Counted from the first letter of the stretch, positions 16,683 through 27,440 are shown. The stretch is 40,387 bases of DNA from Clostridia bacterium (GCA_003566675.1 PXCI01000068.1:1-40387), one strand, 5' to 3'. Notes: a model not told the origin generated them from the letters alone. Translations and numbers: made by a program.

Positions 16683-17561
16683 TCAGTCCCCGGAGGTGAT
16701 CGGCATTCCCGATGTCCTTGCCAGCTCCCGGTAGTCCTCGATCATCTTTGCAGTGATCGGTCCCATCTGCCTCGTCGTCCCGATCTGCCGCCCATCACAT
16801 TCGACCACCGGCATGATGTCGCAGGCCGTGCCGGTGAGGAAACACTCGTCGGCTGTATGTACATCGAACCTTGTGAAGGGCTCCTCCCTGACCACCAGGC
16901 CCCTCCCACGGGCCAGGTCCATTGCCGTATCCTTCAGGGCACCGGTCTAGGTTGGGGGCGTGAGCGTTCACCTTTCACCACAAGAAAGATGTTGTCCCCG
17001 GTGCACTCGACCACGTAACCCTCTGGTTGAGCATCAGGACCTCACTGTAGCCAACGAGATTGGCCTCGATCTTGGCCATGCTGTTGTTGAGGTCGTTGAG
17101 GGACTTGATGCGTGGATTTAGGGCCTCGTGGTGATTGCGCCGGATGGGTACGGTCATGATCCTCATCCGGGATTCGTAGAGGGCCTCGGGCTAAAGCTGA
17201 ATGGCATCGGCGATCACCACCACCGTCGATTCCGCGTACTTGCTGGGATCGAGACTCAGGTGTCCGACACCACGGGACACCACCACCCGGATGTATCCAT
17301 CGTGGATTTCATTTCTCCGGCACGTCTCAACGATCACCTCGGTCATCTCCTCCGGGACACGAAAACGACGTCCGTCATAATCACCCCGGCAGATTGGTAG
17401 AGCCGCTCGCCGTGCTCAGCCAGCTTAACACCCGCCCCGTTTTGTGGGCCCTGATACCCGTACAGACAACCCCGGTCAGAAGCCGAGACCTTCGCCTCAT
17501 TGCTGGGGACAAACTCCCCGTTGATCCACACCCACAAAAGAAAACAGATCTTCTTTTCCAA
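16683..17561 (-). pseudogene. ilvE: Decayed branched-chain amino acid aminotransferase
   Basis: The minus strand encodes, in changing frames, the whole length of a class IV aminotransferase. The pieces are WINGEFVPSNEAKVSASDRG, then GIRAHKTGRV and KLAEHGERLYQSAG. Next come EEMTEVIVETCRRNEIHDGY and RVVVSRGVGHLSLDP, an in-frame TAG after ADAIQL (about 17190), then MTVPIRRNHHEALNPRIKSL including the pyridoxal-phosphate lysine. The end is GYVVECTGDNIFLV and FTRFDVHTADECFLTGTA, to a stop at 16683. At least four frame changes and one nonsense codon rule out a working enzyme and a simple sequencing slip. It begins 10 bases after leuB and was evidently the last gene of the leucine operon, where it would have performed the final transamination. 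Another aminotransferase must serve now. Confidence 0.92.
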
Positions 17562-17570
17562 TCCCCCTGG

Positions 17571-18644
17571 TTAACCAATCCGGTCGGCGAAGGCTCCCGC
17601 GATCCGGCGCCCCATCTCGTCGGTCGACAGGGGGACCACGCCGGGCCGAGCCGTATCGACAGTGGCGCAGCCTGCGTCCAACACCTCATCGACGGCGGCC
17701 TGTAGCTGCCGGGCCAGGTCACCCCCGCCCAGGTCTTCAATCATGAGTGCAGCGGAGAGAATCATGCCCACGGGATTTGCCATCCCGGTTCCGGCAATGT
17801 CTGGCGCTGAGCCGTGAACCGGTTCATACAATCCCGGGCCGCTCTCGCCCACGCTGGCCGACGGCATCATCCCAATCGACCCCACCAGCGCTGCTCCCAG
17901 GTCACTCAAAATGTCGCCAAAGGTATTCTCCGTCACCATCACGTCAAAGGCCTCGGGATGAAGGACCATCTGCATGGCGCAGTTGTCCACGTAGAGGTGC
18001 TCCAGCTCCACCCCGGAGTACCCAGGGGCCATCTTGGTGACAACCCTTCGCCACAACCGCGATGAGGACAGAACGTTGGCCTTGTCGACGCTGGTCAATT
18101 TCCCTTTGCGCCGAAGGGCGTACTCGAAAGCCCTTTTCACCGCCCGCTGAATCTCACGACGCTCGTAGACCAGCGTGTCAACGGCCCGGTCCTCGTCAAG
18201 ACGCTGTGGGCCGTAATAGAGACCACCGGCCAGCTCGCGCAGGATGATCATGTCCACGCCCCGTCGAACCACCTCGGGTTTCAGAGGGCTCTGCTCTGAC
18301 AGGGCAGGCCTGAGCCGGACCGGCCTGATATTGGCAAACAGGCCCATCTCCTTTCTCAGCGCCAGAAGTGCAGCCTCGGGACGGCGCTCGTTCGGCACAT
18401 GATCCCACTGGGGTCCGCCGACAGCACCCAGAAGGACCGCATCGGCACCCAGGCACGCCCCCATGACCTCCGGGGTGATGGGGTGCCCGGTCTCGTCAAT
18501 CGAGGCGCCGCCGATGGGTGCCTCTTCCAGACGCAGCGGCATGTGTTCCGCAACCAGGTCCAGGATTCGCTGCGCCTGGCGGATCACCTCGGGGCCGACA
18601 CCGTCACCCGGAAGCAGCAGCACCCTTCGGGTCGGGTCCGTCAT
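17571..18644 (-). CDS. leuB: 3-isopropylmalate dehydrogenase
   Basis: LeuB oxidatively decarboxylates 3-isopropylmalate to 2-oxoisocaproate using NAD. The 357-residue protein shows the family order: [16 protein letters not shown], then the [20 protein letters not shown] segment. [16 protein letters not shown] is followed by the substrate loop [30 protein letters not shown], and the metal site [20 protein letters not shown]. The NAD region comes last ([20 protein letters not shown]). All key residues appear present. Its ATG overlaps the leuD stop as ATGA, with GGGGGAG just upstream. It is the fourth gene of the leu operon, followed at 10 bases by the ruined ilvE. Confidence 0.97.
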   Translation of the reverse strand: MTDPTRRVLLLPGDGVGPEVIRQAQRILDLVAEHMPLRLEEAPIGGASIDETGHPITPEVMGACLGADAVLLGAVGGPQWDHVPNERRPEAALLALRKEMGLFANIRPVRLRPALSEQSPLKPEVVRRGVDMIILRELAGGLYYGPQRLDEDRAVDTLVYERREIQRAVKRAFEYALRRKGKLTSVDKANVLSSSRLWRRVVTKMAPGYSGVELEHLYVDNCAMQMVLHPEAFDVMVTENTFGDILSDLGAALVGSIGMMPSASVGESGPGLYEPVHGSAPDIAGTGMANPVGMILSAALMIEDLGGGDLARQLQAAVDEVLDAGCATVDTARPGVVPLSTDEMGRRIAGAFADRIG

Positions 18645-19168
18645 GTCTCCCCCTGTCCAGCGGCATGGCGCATCCGCGCATACGGGATCAGGCCGCCCGC
18701 AGAGAGGATCCCCCGAAGGAACCGGGGAAAGGGAGTGGCCTCATAGACATCGCCCGACGAGATATTGGAGATCAGGCCGCGTTCCGCATCGATCTCAACG
18801 GTGTCGCCTGTGGTGATCCCATCGACCGCCTCCGGGCACTCAAGGATGGGCAGGGCAACGTTAATTGCATTGCGATAGAAAATCCGCGCGAAGGAACGTG
18901 CGATGACGCAGGAGACGCCGGCAGCTCGCAGGGCCACGGGAGCGTGCTCCCGGGAGCTGCCGCAACCGAAGTTGTCACCGGCTGTGATGACATCGCCAGG
19001 TACAACCTCCCCGGCGAAACGGCCGTCGAGATCCTCCATAGCGTGTTGCGCAAGCTCCTCGGGATCCGAGGTGTAAAGGTACCGGGCCGGTATGATCAGA
19101 TCCGTGTTAATATCATCACCGTATGTCCAGGCCCGACCCTGATAGCGGATTCGGTGCTGCTCCTTCAC
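18641..19168 (-). CDS. leuD: 3-isopropylmalate dehydratase, small subunit
   Basis: LeuD is the swivelling small subunit that completes the active site of isopropylmalate isomerase with LeuC. The 175-residue protein has the signatures [40 protein letters not shown] and [20 protein letters not shown]. Its length and the [10 protein letters not shown] loop fit the short, archaeal-type subunits rather than the roughly 200-residue enterobacterial form. The GTG start at 19168 has GGGAGGG 7 bases upstream and lies 2 bases after the leuC stop. It overlaps leuB by 4 bases. Some relatives act on homoaconitate or dimethylmalate, but the leuA/leuB neighbours support the leucine role. Confidence 0.95.
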   Translation of the reverse strand: MKEQHRIRYQGRAWTYGDDINTDLIIPARYLYTSDPEELAQHAMEDLDGRFAGEVVPGDVITAGDNFGCGSSREHAPVALRAAGVSCVIARSFARIFYRNAINVALPILECPEAVDGITTGDTVEIDAERGLISNISSGDVYEATPFPRFLRGILSAGGLIPYARMRHAAGQGET

Positions 19169-19170
19169 GA

Positions 19171-20464
19171 TCAGACCCTCCCTTCCTGGTCGCGCGGCGC
19201 GGGCGTCAGTTCACCGGGATGGCAAAGGTGGCCCGCCACCGCCGAGGCTGCGGCCACCGCAGGGCTGGCCAGATAAGTCTCAGAATCCGGATGCCCCATC
19301 CGTCCCACGAAGTTACGATTGGATGTGCTCACACAGCGTTCGCCCCTGCCGAGCACGCCCATGTGTCCTCCAAGACACGGGCCGCACGTGGGAACACTCA
19401 CACAGGCCCCCGCTTCCACGAAGATCTCCAGCAGGCCCTCCCGCAGGGCCGCCGCATACGTCGCGCGAGAGGCTGGGATCACCATCATATCCACATCGGG
19501 GTGAACGCTGCGGCTCTGCACGATCCCCGCGGCGACTCTCAGATCCTCCAGCCGCCCATTGGTGCAGGAGCCCACGAACACCCGATCCACGGGTAGAGCT
19601 CCGGCCTCATTGATCGGATGGACGTTGTCGGGCGCCGGTGGCAGGGCAACCTGGGGCTCGATAGCTCCCACATCGAAGGTTACTTCCCGGGCATACTGGG
19701 CGCCGGGGTCTGAGCAGAGGGGTGTGAACGCTCGCTGGGCCCGCTCCTCAACGTAGTCAAGGGTCTGTGCGTCCGGGTTGAAAATGCCGTTCTTGGCACC
19801 GGCCTCCACCGCCATGTTCGCCATGGTCAACCGGGCACTGGTGGACAAGTCTCCGAGGGCCGATCCGGCAAATTCGAGCGTGCGGTAAGTGGCCCCGTCG
19901 CATCCGATCTGCCCGAGGGCGTGAAGAATGAGGTCCTTGCCAGTCACCCAGGGTTGAAGGCGCCCGGTGAAGGTACAGAGTATGGACTCAGGCACCCTCA
20001 TCCACGTCTCCCCTGTGGCGAGGGTGTAGGCCAGGTCCGTACTCCCCACACCGGTGGACAGGCAACCCAGGGCGCCGTAGGTGCACGTGTGCGAATCCGC
20101 TCCCAAGACGATCTCACCCGGGAGGACCAGCCCCTGCTCCGGCAGGAGCACGTGCTCAATCCCCTCCCCCGGCCCATAAAAGTGACGGATTCCCTGCTGC
20201 CGGCCGAACTCCCGCGTGACCCGTCCCAGTTCCGCGCTCTCGATATCCTTGGCGGGAAGAAAATGAGACAGGACGAGGGCAACCCGATCCGGATCAAAAA
20301 CTTGCTCCGCCCCGATCTCCTCGAAGGCACGGATCGCAAGCGGAGCCGTGATGTCGTTGGCCATGGCAAAATCAACCCGGACCGTCATGAGTTCCCCGGG
20401 TTCGACCCACGGTCGGTCGGCGTGACCTGCAATGATCTTCTCCGTGATGGTCATCGGTCGGGCG

Positions 20465-20475
<11 letters not shown>
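19171..20475 (-). CDS. leuC: 3-isopropylmalate dehydratase, large subunit
   Basis: With LeuD this 4Fe-4S enzyme isomerises 2- to 3-isopropylmalate. The 434-residue protein begins near [13 protein letters not shown] and contains [38 protein letters not shown] and [15 protein letters not shown]. These supply the three cluster cysteines (SCTNGR, TCGPC). The [11 protein letters not shown] and [18 protein letters not shown] segments are those of the shorter archaeal/thermophile-type LeuC. The ATG at 20475 is chosen because GGGGAG (20484-20489) lies 8 bases upstream; it overlaps the end of leuA by 11 bases. An upstream in-frame start at 20532 lies further inside leuA. Confidence 0.96.
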
Positions 20476-22033
<1,558 letters not shown>

Positions 22034-22106
22034 ATAGATCCACCTCGCGTTCTATGATTAACAATTTGCGTCATGAGCCCCCGGGCTTTGCCTTCACAAC
22101 TCACCA

Positions 22107-22141
22107 TAAAAAAATAAACCCGCCCCAAATTAGAAGGGGCG
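22107..22141 (-). terminator. T-box attenuator terminator
   Basis: On the minus strand CGCCCC (22136-22141) and GGGGCG (22121-22126) form a 6-bp G+C stem with a 9-base loop, followed by GGTTTATTTTTTT. The left arm also belongs to the antiterminator that the T-box sequence would form. Confidence 0.88.
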
Positions 22142-22395
22142 AGGATCGTCTCAATCTCCCCGCGGTACCACCCTGATTCGCTACCACACAGAAGTGGCAG
22201 CCTCCACGAAGCGCAAACAGACTCCGCACTTCTTTTGGCTAACGGCCGGCCAGATTGGGCCGCCGGCTGGGGCTAGGGGGACATTCCCTTCACCGCAGCA
22301 GCTCGAGGGTGAGTTCAACGCCGTGATGATGCCGGCTCTCAGCTCCTCACCGGATCTCTGTGAGCATCACAAAGCACTTACTAATCCCCGTCATC
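22107..22395 (-). promoter_or_regulatory. T-box leader (tRNA-Leu responsive) of the leucine operon
   Basis: The perfect T-box sequence AGGGTGGTACCGCG is at 22161-22174 on the minus strand. Upstream are the stem I elements: GATGACGGGGATTAGTA (start near 22395), a CAGAGATCCGGTGAGGAG segment and GAGAGCCGGCATC. Then comes GAACTCACCCTCGAGC, where CTC (22311-22313) is in the specifier position and reads Leu. The leader ends in the intrinsic terminator at 22107-22141, about 75 bases before leuA. Uncharged tRNA-Leu should pair with the specifier and T-box and allow read-through. Confidence 0.93.
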
Positions 22396-22542
22396 GCGTT
22401 GAGATCTGATCTGCAAAACACGTCCCAGGCTCCACATGTTTGCGCATGATGACTGTCATCGTTGCTGTCCCTGCCGATCCGGGTCAGCTCCACCGCACCC
22501 ATACGATCCAATCCGTCCAGACGTGCGATAATGATAACAGAA

Positions 22543-22573
22543 ATTATAGCAGGATTCACCGCAATTCTGTCAA
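22543..22573 (-). promoter_or_regulatory. Promoter of the leucine operon
   Basis: On the minus strand a perfect TTGACA (22568-22573) and a perfect TATAAT (22543-22548) are 19 bases apart, longer than the ideal 17. Transcription would start near 22536, giving a leader of about 500 bases that includes roughly 140 bases ahead of the T-box stem I. Confidence 0.65.
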
Positions 22574-22661
22574 CCTCTTACTTTGCCCATAGACGCCAAA
22601 TAGTACATAATATGAAGATGCTGTCAAACTGGTTCCTAGTAATCGGGTGGGCACTGGCCCC

Positions 22662-23621
22662 CTACCCGGGATGGAAGGGTTCAATGCGGGGTGCATCCAT
22701 GACCACATCCAGATGGATCGGCGCCCTGTTATCGCCGCCGTAAAACACCGCATCTCCGATGCCGAAGTGACAGGTGCCAGCCAGGCACTCATCGACTCCA
22801 ATGTGGCCCGTCTGCTCCCCTGCACTGAGCCCAACTCCCAGTTCGACCACCTCGGCGCAGGATGGCGGGCAATCGTCGAGGAGCTTCGCCAGCCTCCGGG
22901 CGATGTCACCGCCGTCAACACCGATGATCCGACCGTTGCGGACGGTGAGCTGCACCGGGCAATCAACCGCCCCCAGGGGATCCCAGAGGTCCCCCTCGTA
23001 CACGAATTCGCCCACGGTCAGATCGACCACCACCTTACCCTGCGCACTTCCCGGGGAAAGGGAAGTGTATACCTCTGCGGCGGGGAGAAAGGCATGGGGA
23101 TTTGCCTCGAAGGGGATCTGATGAAATTCACCGGTGGAAAAGATCAGATCGGTGCCCGCCGACGATAACACTCGGAGCCATCCATGCCGACTGAGATCCA
23201 TTACCGAGACCGCCCTGCGGCGAATGCTGTGAAGATCGTCACACAGCATCCTCAACAGCGGTTCCTCGGGGATCCGCGGCCTGATGTGGGCAGACCGGCC
23301 GGAAAAGCCGGGAGGAGACACGAAGGGGGGAAACAGGGAACGCCCCGGAAACCCGGACAGAAACGCCCAGGAAAAAGCACTGATCATCACATCGACGGGC
23401 TCGGCACAGGTCAGAACCGACCGGAGACCTTCAACGTCCACCTGCTGGGTCAGGTCCGTCGGGATGACGGGCACGGACAGGTCCTCCGCTGCTTGTCTGA
23501 AAGCGGACGCCAACCAGCTCCTGCCGTCGTCATAGAAGATCCTCAACCGGCTCCCCTCCTCGATGGGAACAAAGGAGGTCAGGACATTTCTCGCAGCCCT
23601 TTGCAAAAGCGCCTCTTTCAC
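22662..23621 (-). CDS. M29-like aminopeptidase (thermophilic metalloprotease family)
   Basis: The 319-residue protein ends with the family's metal-binding C-terminus: CAEVVELGVGLSAGEQTGHI, then DECLAGTCHFGIGDAVFYGG and APIHLDVVMDAP. These resemble the AELGIGTN, EK.GT.H.A.G and HLD motifs of M29 leucyl aminopeptidases. The N-terminal half (ARNVLTSFVPIEEGSRLRIF, Rossmann-like) and a middle segment with SVMDLSRHGWLRVL fit the same fold. The canonical Glu-Lys before GTxH is Glu-Cys here, so catalysis could be altered. Related proteins include NicX-type dioxygenases. The GTG at 23621 is chosen for the adjacent GGGGAGGGG. The frame is open to 23711. It lies upstream of, and on the same strand as, the leu operon but has no evident link to it. 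Confidence 0.8.
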   Translation of the reverse strand: MKEALLQRAARNVLTSFVPIEEGSRLRIFYDDGRSWLASAFRQAAEDLSVPVIPTDLTQQVDVEGLRSVLTCAEPVDVMISAFSWAFLSGFPGRSLFPPFVSPPGFSGRSAHIRPRIPEEPLLRMLCDDLHSIRRRAVSVMDLSRHGWLRVLSSAGTDLIFSTGEFHQIPFEANPHAFLPAAEVYTSLSPGSAQGKVVVDLTVGEFVYEGDLWDPLGAVDCPVQLTVRNGRIIGVDGGDIARRLAKLLDDCPPSCAEVVELGVGLSAGEQTGHIGVDECLAGTCHFGIGDAVFYGGDNRAPIHLDVVMDAPRIEPFHPG

Positions 23622-23803
23622 TGCGACCCCTCCCCTGTGATTTGCCGTGATCGTCTCAGGAACGGCGGCAGCTGTCAAGGGATCCCATACGATGGCTGAG
23701 GCTTTCCCCATTAGCCGGGTGATCTAAGCCCTTTTCTGAGCATAGAATATGCTGGATTCATCCTTCACACACCGGTGGACGAAATACAGACACAGAAAGC
23801 GAG

Positions 23804-24165
23804 GTGAGCGCCCTGACCCGGTACCGCCAGCCGACACCCCGAGACTGGCTGAAGACCATCGCCGCCCTAGCCCTGTTCGTCGCAGGGGTCACAGCTGCGA
23901 CCCTGCTTCTCATGGTGATCTTCCCAACGGACACGGCTACATCTGGGCGCTGGCCCTGTTCTTGAGCCTGTTCCTGTTGGTCAGATGGCACGCGGGCTAT
24001 ACCGCCTACCGATGTATGCACTGCCAGTACGAGTTCGAGATTACCGTGGCAACGGACCTCGTGAGCCCCCACGGTCCGGGCAGGGTCCGAACCTGGAAAT
24101 ACCTCAAGTGCCCCCGCTGCGGAAGGCGTTCGAGGGCGACAGTGCTGATCAAGATCGACGATTAA
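23804..24165 (+). pseudogene. Zinc-ribbon membrane protein gene with one frameshift
   Basis: A frame from GTG 23804 encodes RYRQPTPRDWLKTIAALALF and VAGVTAATLLLMVIF, a good first membrane span, then becomes noise. Another frame takes over near 23930 with GYIWALALFLSLFLLVRW, a second span, followed by a zinc ribbon: YRCMHCQYEF, about 25 residues, then KCPRCGRRSRATVLIKIDD. The joined product would be about 120 residues with two spans and a cytoplasmic CxxC...CxxC ribbon. An alternative is a 138-residue frame from 23749 whose N-terminus is Arg/His/Pro-rich and unlike a protein. A single indel near 23920-23945 explains the data. No family is recognised. Confidence 0.6.
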
Positions 24166-24223
24166 AGCGCCCCCTTAGACCCCAGCTGAGCCACCGCTAT
24201 GTACATATATCTCCCCTTTTGAT

Positions 24224-24229
24224 TATAAT
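24224..24229 (+). promoter_or_regulatory. Candidate -10 box of the MFS gene
   Basis: TATAAT lies in the AT-rich stretch 40 bases before the MFS ATG. No good -35 hexamer is found at the right distance, so the assignment is tentative. Confidence 0.35.
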
Positions 24230-24268
24230 GTTAGGTAATCGAACTATTAGATAAGAAAGGTTGTTTCT

Positions 24269-25513
24269 ATGCTCCTTCGCAATCCTCGCTTTGCCCTTCT
24301 ATTCGGTTCCCTGTTCCTGGTTATGATTGGCTTTGGCCTTGTGATCCCGCTACTTCCCTTCTTTGCCCGGGACCTGGGCGCATCGTCCTTCGACATGGGC
24401 CTGTTGACCGCAGTATGGGCGGCCGCTCAATTCCTCACTGCCCCTCGCTGGGGCAGTATCTCCGACAAGTACGGACGCAGGCCCACCCTCATCCTGGGCC
24501 TGGTCGGTTTCGGACTCGGCTTCTTCCTTATGGGCATGTCCACACAGCTTTGGATGCTGTATGCAGCAAGGATCATCGGGGGGCTGCTCTCGGCCTCCTG
24601 CATTCCCTCGGCCAAGGCCTACATCGCCGACATCACCCCCCGCGAGGAGCGCGGGGCCAGCATGGGACTTCTGGGAGCAGCCTTCGGTCTCGGCTTCATG
24701 CTCGGACCGTCCATCGGAAGCCTCATGGTACCCCTCGGGGTGAGATTCACCTTCTTCACCGCCGGAACCTTCGGATGCATCAATGCCTTGCTGGTCTACT
24801 TCTTTCTGCCTGAACCCGAGGAACGCTCCGAGAGCAGTCTCGACGCCGGGTCGATGTTCTCGGCCATGGTCAATGCAGCGCGAAAACCCCACGCCGTTCT
24901 TTACTGGACTGCCTTTTTCATCACCTTCGCCAGTTCATCCATGTTCAGCATGATGGGGTTCTTCCTCATAGATAAGTTCACAGCCACGGCGGTTCAGGTG
25001 GGAATCGCCTTCACGGTGAACGGGGCCATCGGGGTTCTCGTCCAGGGGGTCCTGATTGGAGCGGCTATAAAAGCCTTCGGCGAAGTGCGTCTTCTCCGAA
25101 TCGGGATGATCCTCTCCGCTACGGGATTTGTCCTGTTCACCCTATCTCCAAGCTTCCCGTTGGTCCTGGTCTCGGTGGCACTGGTCGCCACGGGGATGGG
25201 CCTTGCCCGTCCCGTCGTGACCTCCCTGCTTTGCAATGCAACCGACCTTGGACAGGGCGTCACCATGGGCCTACAGACCTCCTACGACTCCCTTGGGCGT
25301 ATGCTTGGGCCTCTCTGGGCGGGGCTTTTATACATGGTGACGGTTGAGACGCCCTTCATCTCCTCTGCCGTGGTGTTTGTACTCGCGGTTCTTTACATCG
25401 AACGGGCGCACGGGGGTCTGGAGAATTGTCCTGTTGAAAGCGACGCCCCGGCCCCAGTGATATCCCCTCAACGAGCAGCTATCCACCAGCGGAGTGGATC
25501 GGCGAAGGACTGA
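24269..25513 (+). CDS. MFS drug/metabolite transporter (DHA1 type)
   Basis: The 414-residue, twelve-span protein belongs to the major facilitator superfamily. The first span reads FLVMIGFGLVIPLLPFFARD. The loop 2-3 motif A is WGSISDKYGRRPTLILGLVG, preceded by AAAQFLTAP. Motif C-like GLLGAAFGLGFMLGPSIGSL follows, typical of drug:proton antiporters of the TetA/Bmr group. The second half has a weaker repeat (GRMLGPLWAGLLY). A hydrophilic 40-residue tail follows the last span. The ATG at 24269 has AGAAAGG 8 bases upstream. The substrate is unknown. It is a single gene, convergent with the PIG-L deacetylase, with no terminator visible in the 32-base gap. Confidence 0.93.
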   Translation: MLLRNPRFALLFGSLFLVMIGFGLVIPLLPFFARDLGASSFDMGLLTAVWAAAQFLTAPRWGSISDKYGRRPTLILGLVGFGLGFFLMGMSTQLWMLYAARIIGGLLSASCIPSAKAYIADITPREERGASMGLLGAAFGLGFMLGPSIGSLMVPLGVRFTFFTAGTFGCINALLVYFFLPEPEERSESSLDAGSMFSAMVNAARKPHAVLYWTAFFITFASSSMFSMMGFFLIDKFTATAVQVGIAFTVNGAIGVLVQGVLIGAAIKAFGEVRLLRIGMILSATGFVLFTLSPSFPLVLVSVALVATGMGLARPVVTSLLCNATDLGQGVTMGLQTSYDSLGRMLGPLWAGLLYMVTVETPFISSAVVFVLAVLYIERAHGGLENCPVESDAPAPVISPQRAAIHQRSGSAKD

Positions 25514-25545
25514 AGAGACGGCAGCGATGAACATCCCAGTTAGGC

Positions 25546-26370
25546 CTAGTAGGCGCCGCCGGTTGGGGGCTTCCACTGCCCCCGCTGGACCTGCGAAGAG
25601 AGCCGGGGCATGGTCAGTACCCGGAACCCCTCCGCGTAAGATCTCTGAACAGGGCGGCCCCGCAATCTCCCATACAGCCGAATCAACAGCGAGTACAGGG
25701 CAGGCCAGGTCTGCAGTTGGCTCCGGTGGGCGACCACCGCATCAACCTTGTCCCAGATGACACTGGAGATGTCCACGATCACGCTGGTGTCGGCCGTGCC
25801 GTAGAAGTAAACCGCCGGCTCCGGATCGTGGCCCCCTCTGAGGATGTTCAGCACCACTCGTCCTGCGGTCAGGTGGTCGGGGTGGGCCAGGTAGGGCTCA
25901 GGAAAGGAAGGATCAAAGGTGAACACCACTTCTGGCCTGACAGAGCGCCATAGGTCCAGCAACTCGGGCTGCAGCTCATCCATCCGGGACAGGCTCAGAT
26001 CCCGGAAACCCAAGTGATACACGTTGCAATAACCGAGGATGTTCCCGGCATGCTGCTGCTCCACCTGGCGAATCTCAGCAAGGTTGCTTCTGCCGTTATC
26101 CTGCTGACGGCCGTCGGACAAAACTACAACGTCAATCCGACTGCCCGCCAGGGCCATTAACCTCAGGGCGCCCCCCGTTGTCGCCTCCAGGTCGTCGGGA
26201 TGGGCGGTGACGGCGAGGACCCTCTTTGCTCCCCGGACCAGGTGATAGCCCTGGAGTAGGGCGAGTTCCGCGTTGGCCGGCGTGTACTGTCTCATGACGC
26301 TGCGCCAGCCCATCCACAGGCACGGTGCGACGGCAAGCAGCCACCTGGGCATCGACCTTTCACGGGTCAT
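25546..26370 (-). CDS. PIG-L/LmbE family deacetylase
   Basis: The 274-residue protein has the zinc signature of N-acetylglucosaminyl deacetylases: VLAVTAHPDDLEATTGGALR (His57, Asp60) and the second metal motif AHPDHLTAGR around 162-171. Between them lies VVVLSDGRQQDNGRSNLAEI. Such enzymes remove acetyl groups from GlcNAc-linked substrates, including bacillithiol and mycothiol precursors. A hydrophobic N-terminal stretch (WLLAVAPCLWMGW, 10-22) suggests membrane association, and a non-cleaved anchor is possible. The ATG at 26370 has GGAGG 7 bases upstream; an upstream frame to 26400 lacks one. It is a single gene on the minus strand. The exact substrate is not determined. Confidence 0.92.
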   Translation of the reverse strand: MTRERSMPRWLLAVAPCLWMGWRSVMRQYTPANAELALLQGYHLVRGAKRVLAVTAHPDDLEATTGGALRLMALAGSRIDVVVLSDGRQQDNGRSNLAEIRQVEQQHAGNILGYCNVYHLGFRDLSLSRMDELQPELLDLWRSVRPEVVFTFDPSFPEPYLAHPDHLTAGRVVLNILRGGHDPEPAVYFYGTADTSVIVDISSVIWDKVDAVVAHRSQLQTWPALYSLLIRLYGRLRGRPVQRSYAEGFRVLTMPRLSSQVQRGQWKPPTGGAY

Positions 26371-26585
26371 CCCCTCACCTCCCTGGAGCACATCAAGCAT
26401 ATGGCTCTAGGGTCTCACCTCGTTGAGAAGATATGCTCTCGATGGGGGACAGATGAAGGAACATGCGCGGGCCACCCAGGTACGCGGCACCCGCGAGGCG
26501 CTACGCCCCGAGGATACCCTACACTAGCCATTAGCCGATGTACGTGGGAGCAACCCCGTGGGTCGTCCAGGCGGTCAGGGAACAA

Positions 26586-27440
26586 TCACAGGGTCTGCCC
26601 GTACACAACCCACCTGAGCACCTCCCACGGCTCTGGAAGGGCAACCTGGGCGCTCATGTCGTGCGGGTTCCACACCGGAAAGTCCATGTGGGCGCTCTCG
26701 TGGGGTCCCTCGTGTTGCTCCAGCAGGGCAGCCAGGAGTCCCCTGCTGTAGTGGGGAGCCGGGCGCAGAGCCATCATGTGAAGGTCTTCCGGATGAGCAG
26801 CCCGGTTCACGGCATACAGGATCGGCCCATCCGGAGAGGGCAGGCGGTGAAAAGTCAGTTGGCCGAGATATTCAGAGGAAAGCCCCTGTTCCGGCCAGGG
26901 TATGAGGGCATAGGGCGTACGGGGCAACAAGCGGGTCTGGGAGTAAGCATCCGCCAGCAGCGCTGCCTTCTCCTCGGAGGCCATGGACCAGGATGTATTC
27001 TCGCCCTTCTGCTTGCGCAACCTTCGATGATTGTGACAGCTGAGATGCCTGCCCACAAGTTCAAAATCGAGTCTCTCGGCCGTCCGCCTTGCTGGTACGT
27101 TTTCCGCCTCGGTGGACAGTCCGATCCACCGGTATCCCCGCTCACGGGCAAGGGCGATGAGGTGTCCGCACAGTGCTGTGGCAACACCCGATTTGCGGTA
27201 GCGGCGATCCACGCGGGCTGCTCCGAGATACGCGTGCTCATCGGTGAGATGTTCCAACATCATCACGCCCACCATGCGGCCTCGTTCCACCGCCTTGTAC
27301 AGCGCATGGTTCGCAGCAAACTCGCAGAAACAATGGGCAATGTGATCATCCTCGAGATCCAGGTCCATCTCAAGATAGGCTTCCAGGTCTTCGGGACATG
27401 CAGGCAGTAGGTGCAAGGCACGTCTCCTCTCCGAGCTCAT
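26586..27440 (-). CDS. GNAT acetyltransferase with an extra C-terminal region
   Basis: The 284-residue protein has an N-terminal GNAT domain (about 10-150). It includes ALYKAVERGRMVGVMMLEHL, GAARVDRRYRKSGVATALCG with the acetyl-CoA loop R-K-S-G-V-A, and ENVPARRTAERLDFELVGRH. The remaining 130 residues (SWSMASEEKAALLADAYSQT onwards) look like a separate domain with many Pro, Trp and His and no motif I know. It could be a second, degenerate GNAT fold, as in two-domain acetyltransferases. Starts at 27440, 27446 and 27455 are all possible; 27440 has GGTGGG 6 bases upstream. It is divergent from the YtrA operon and shares its intergenic region, so the palindrome there could affect both. Confidence 0.78.
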   Translation of the reverse strand: MSSERRRALHLLPACPEDLEAYLEMDLDLEDDHIAHCFCEFAANHALYKAVERGRMVGVMMLEHLTDEHAYLGAARVDRRYRKSGVATALCGHLIALARERGYRWIGLSTEAENVPARRTAERLDFELVGRHLSCHNHRRLRKQKGENTSWSMASEEKAALLADAYSQTRLLPRTPYALIPWPEQGLSSEYLGQLTFHRLPSPDGPILYAVNRAAHPEDLHMMALRPAPHYSRGLLAALLEQHEGPHESAHMDFPVWNPHDMSAQVALPEPWEVLRWVVYGQTL

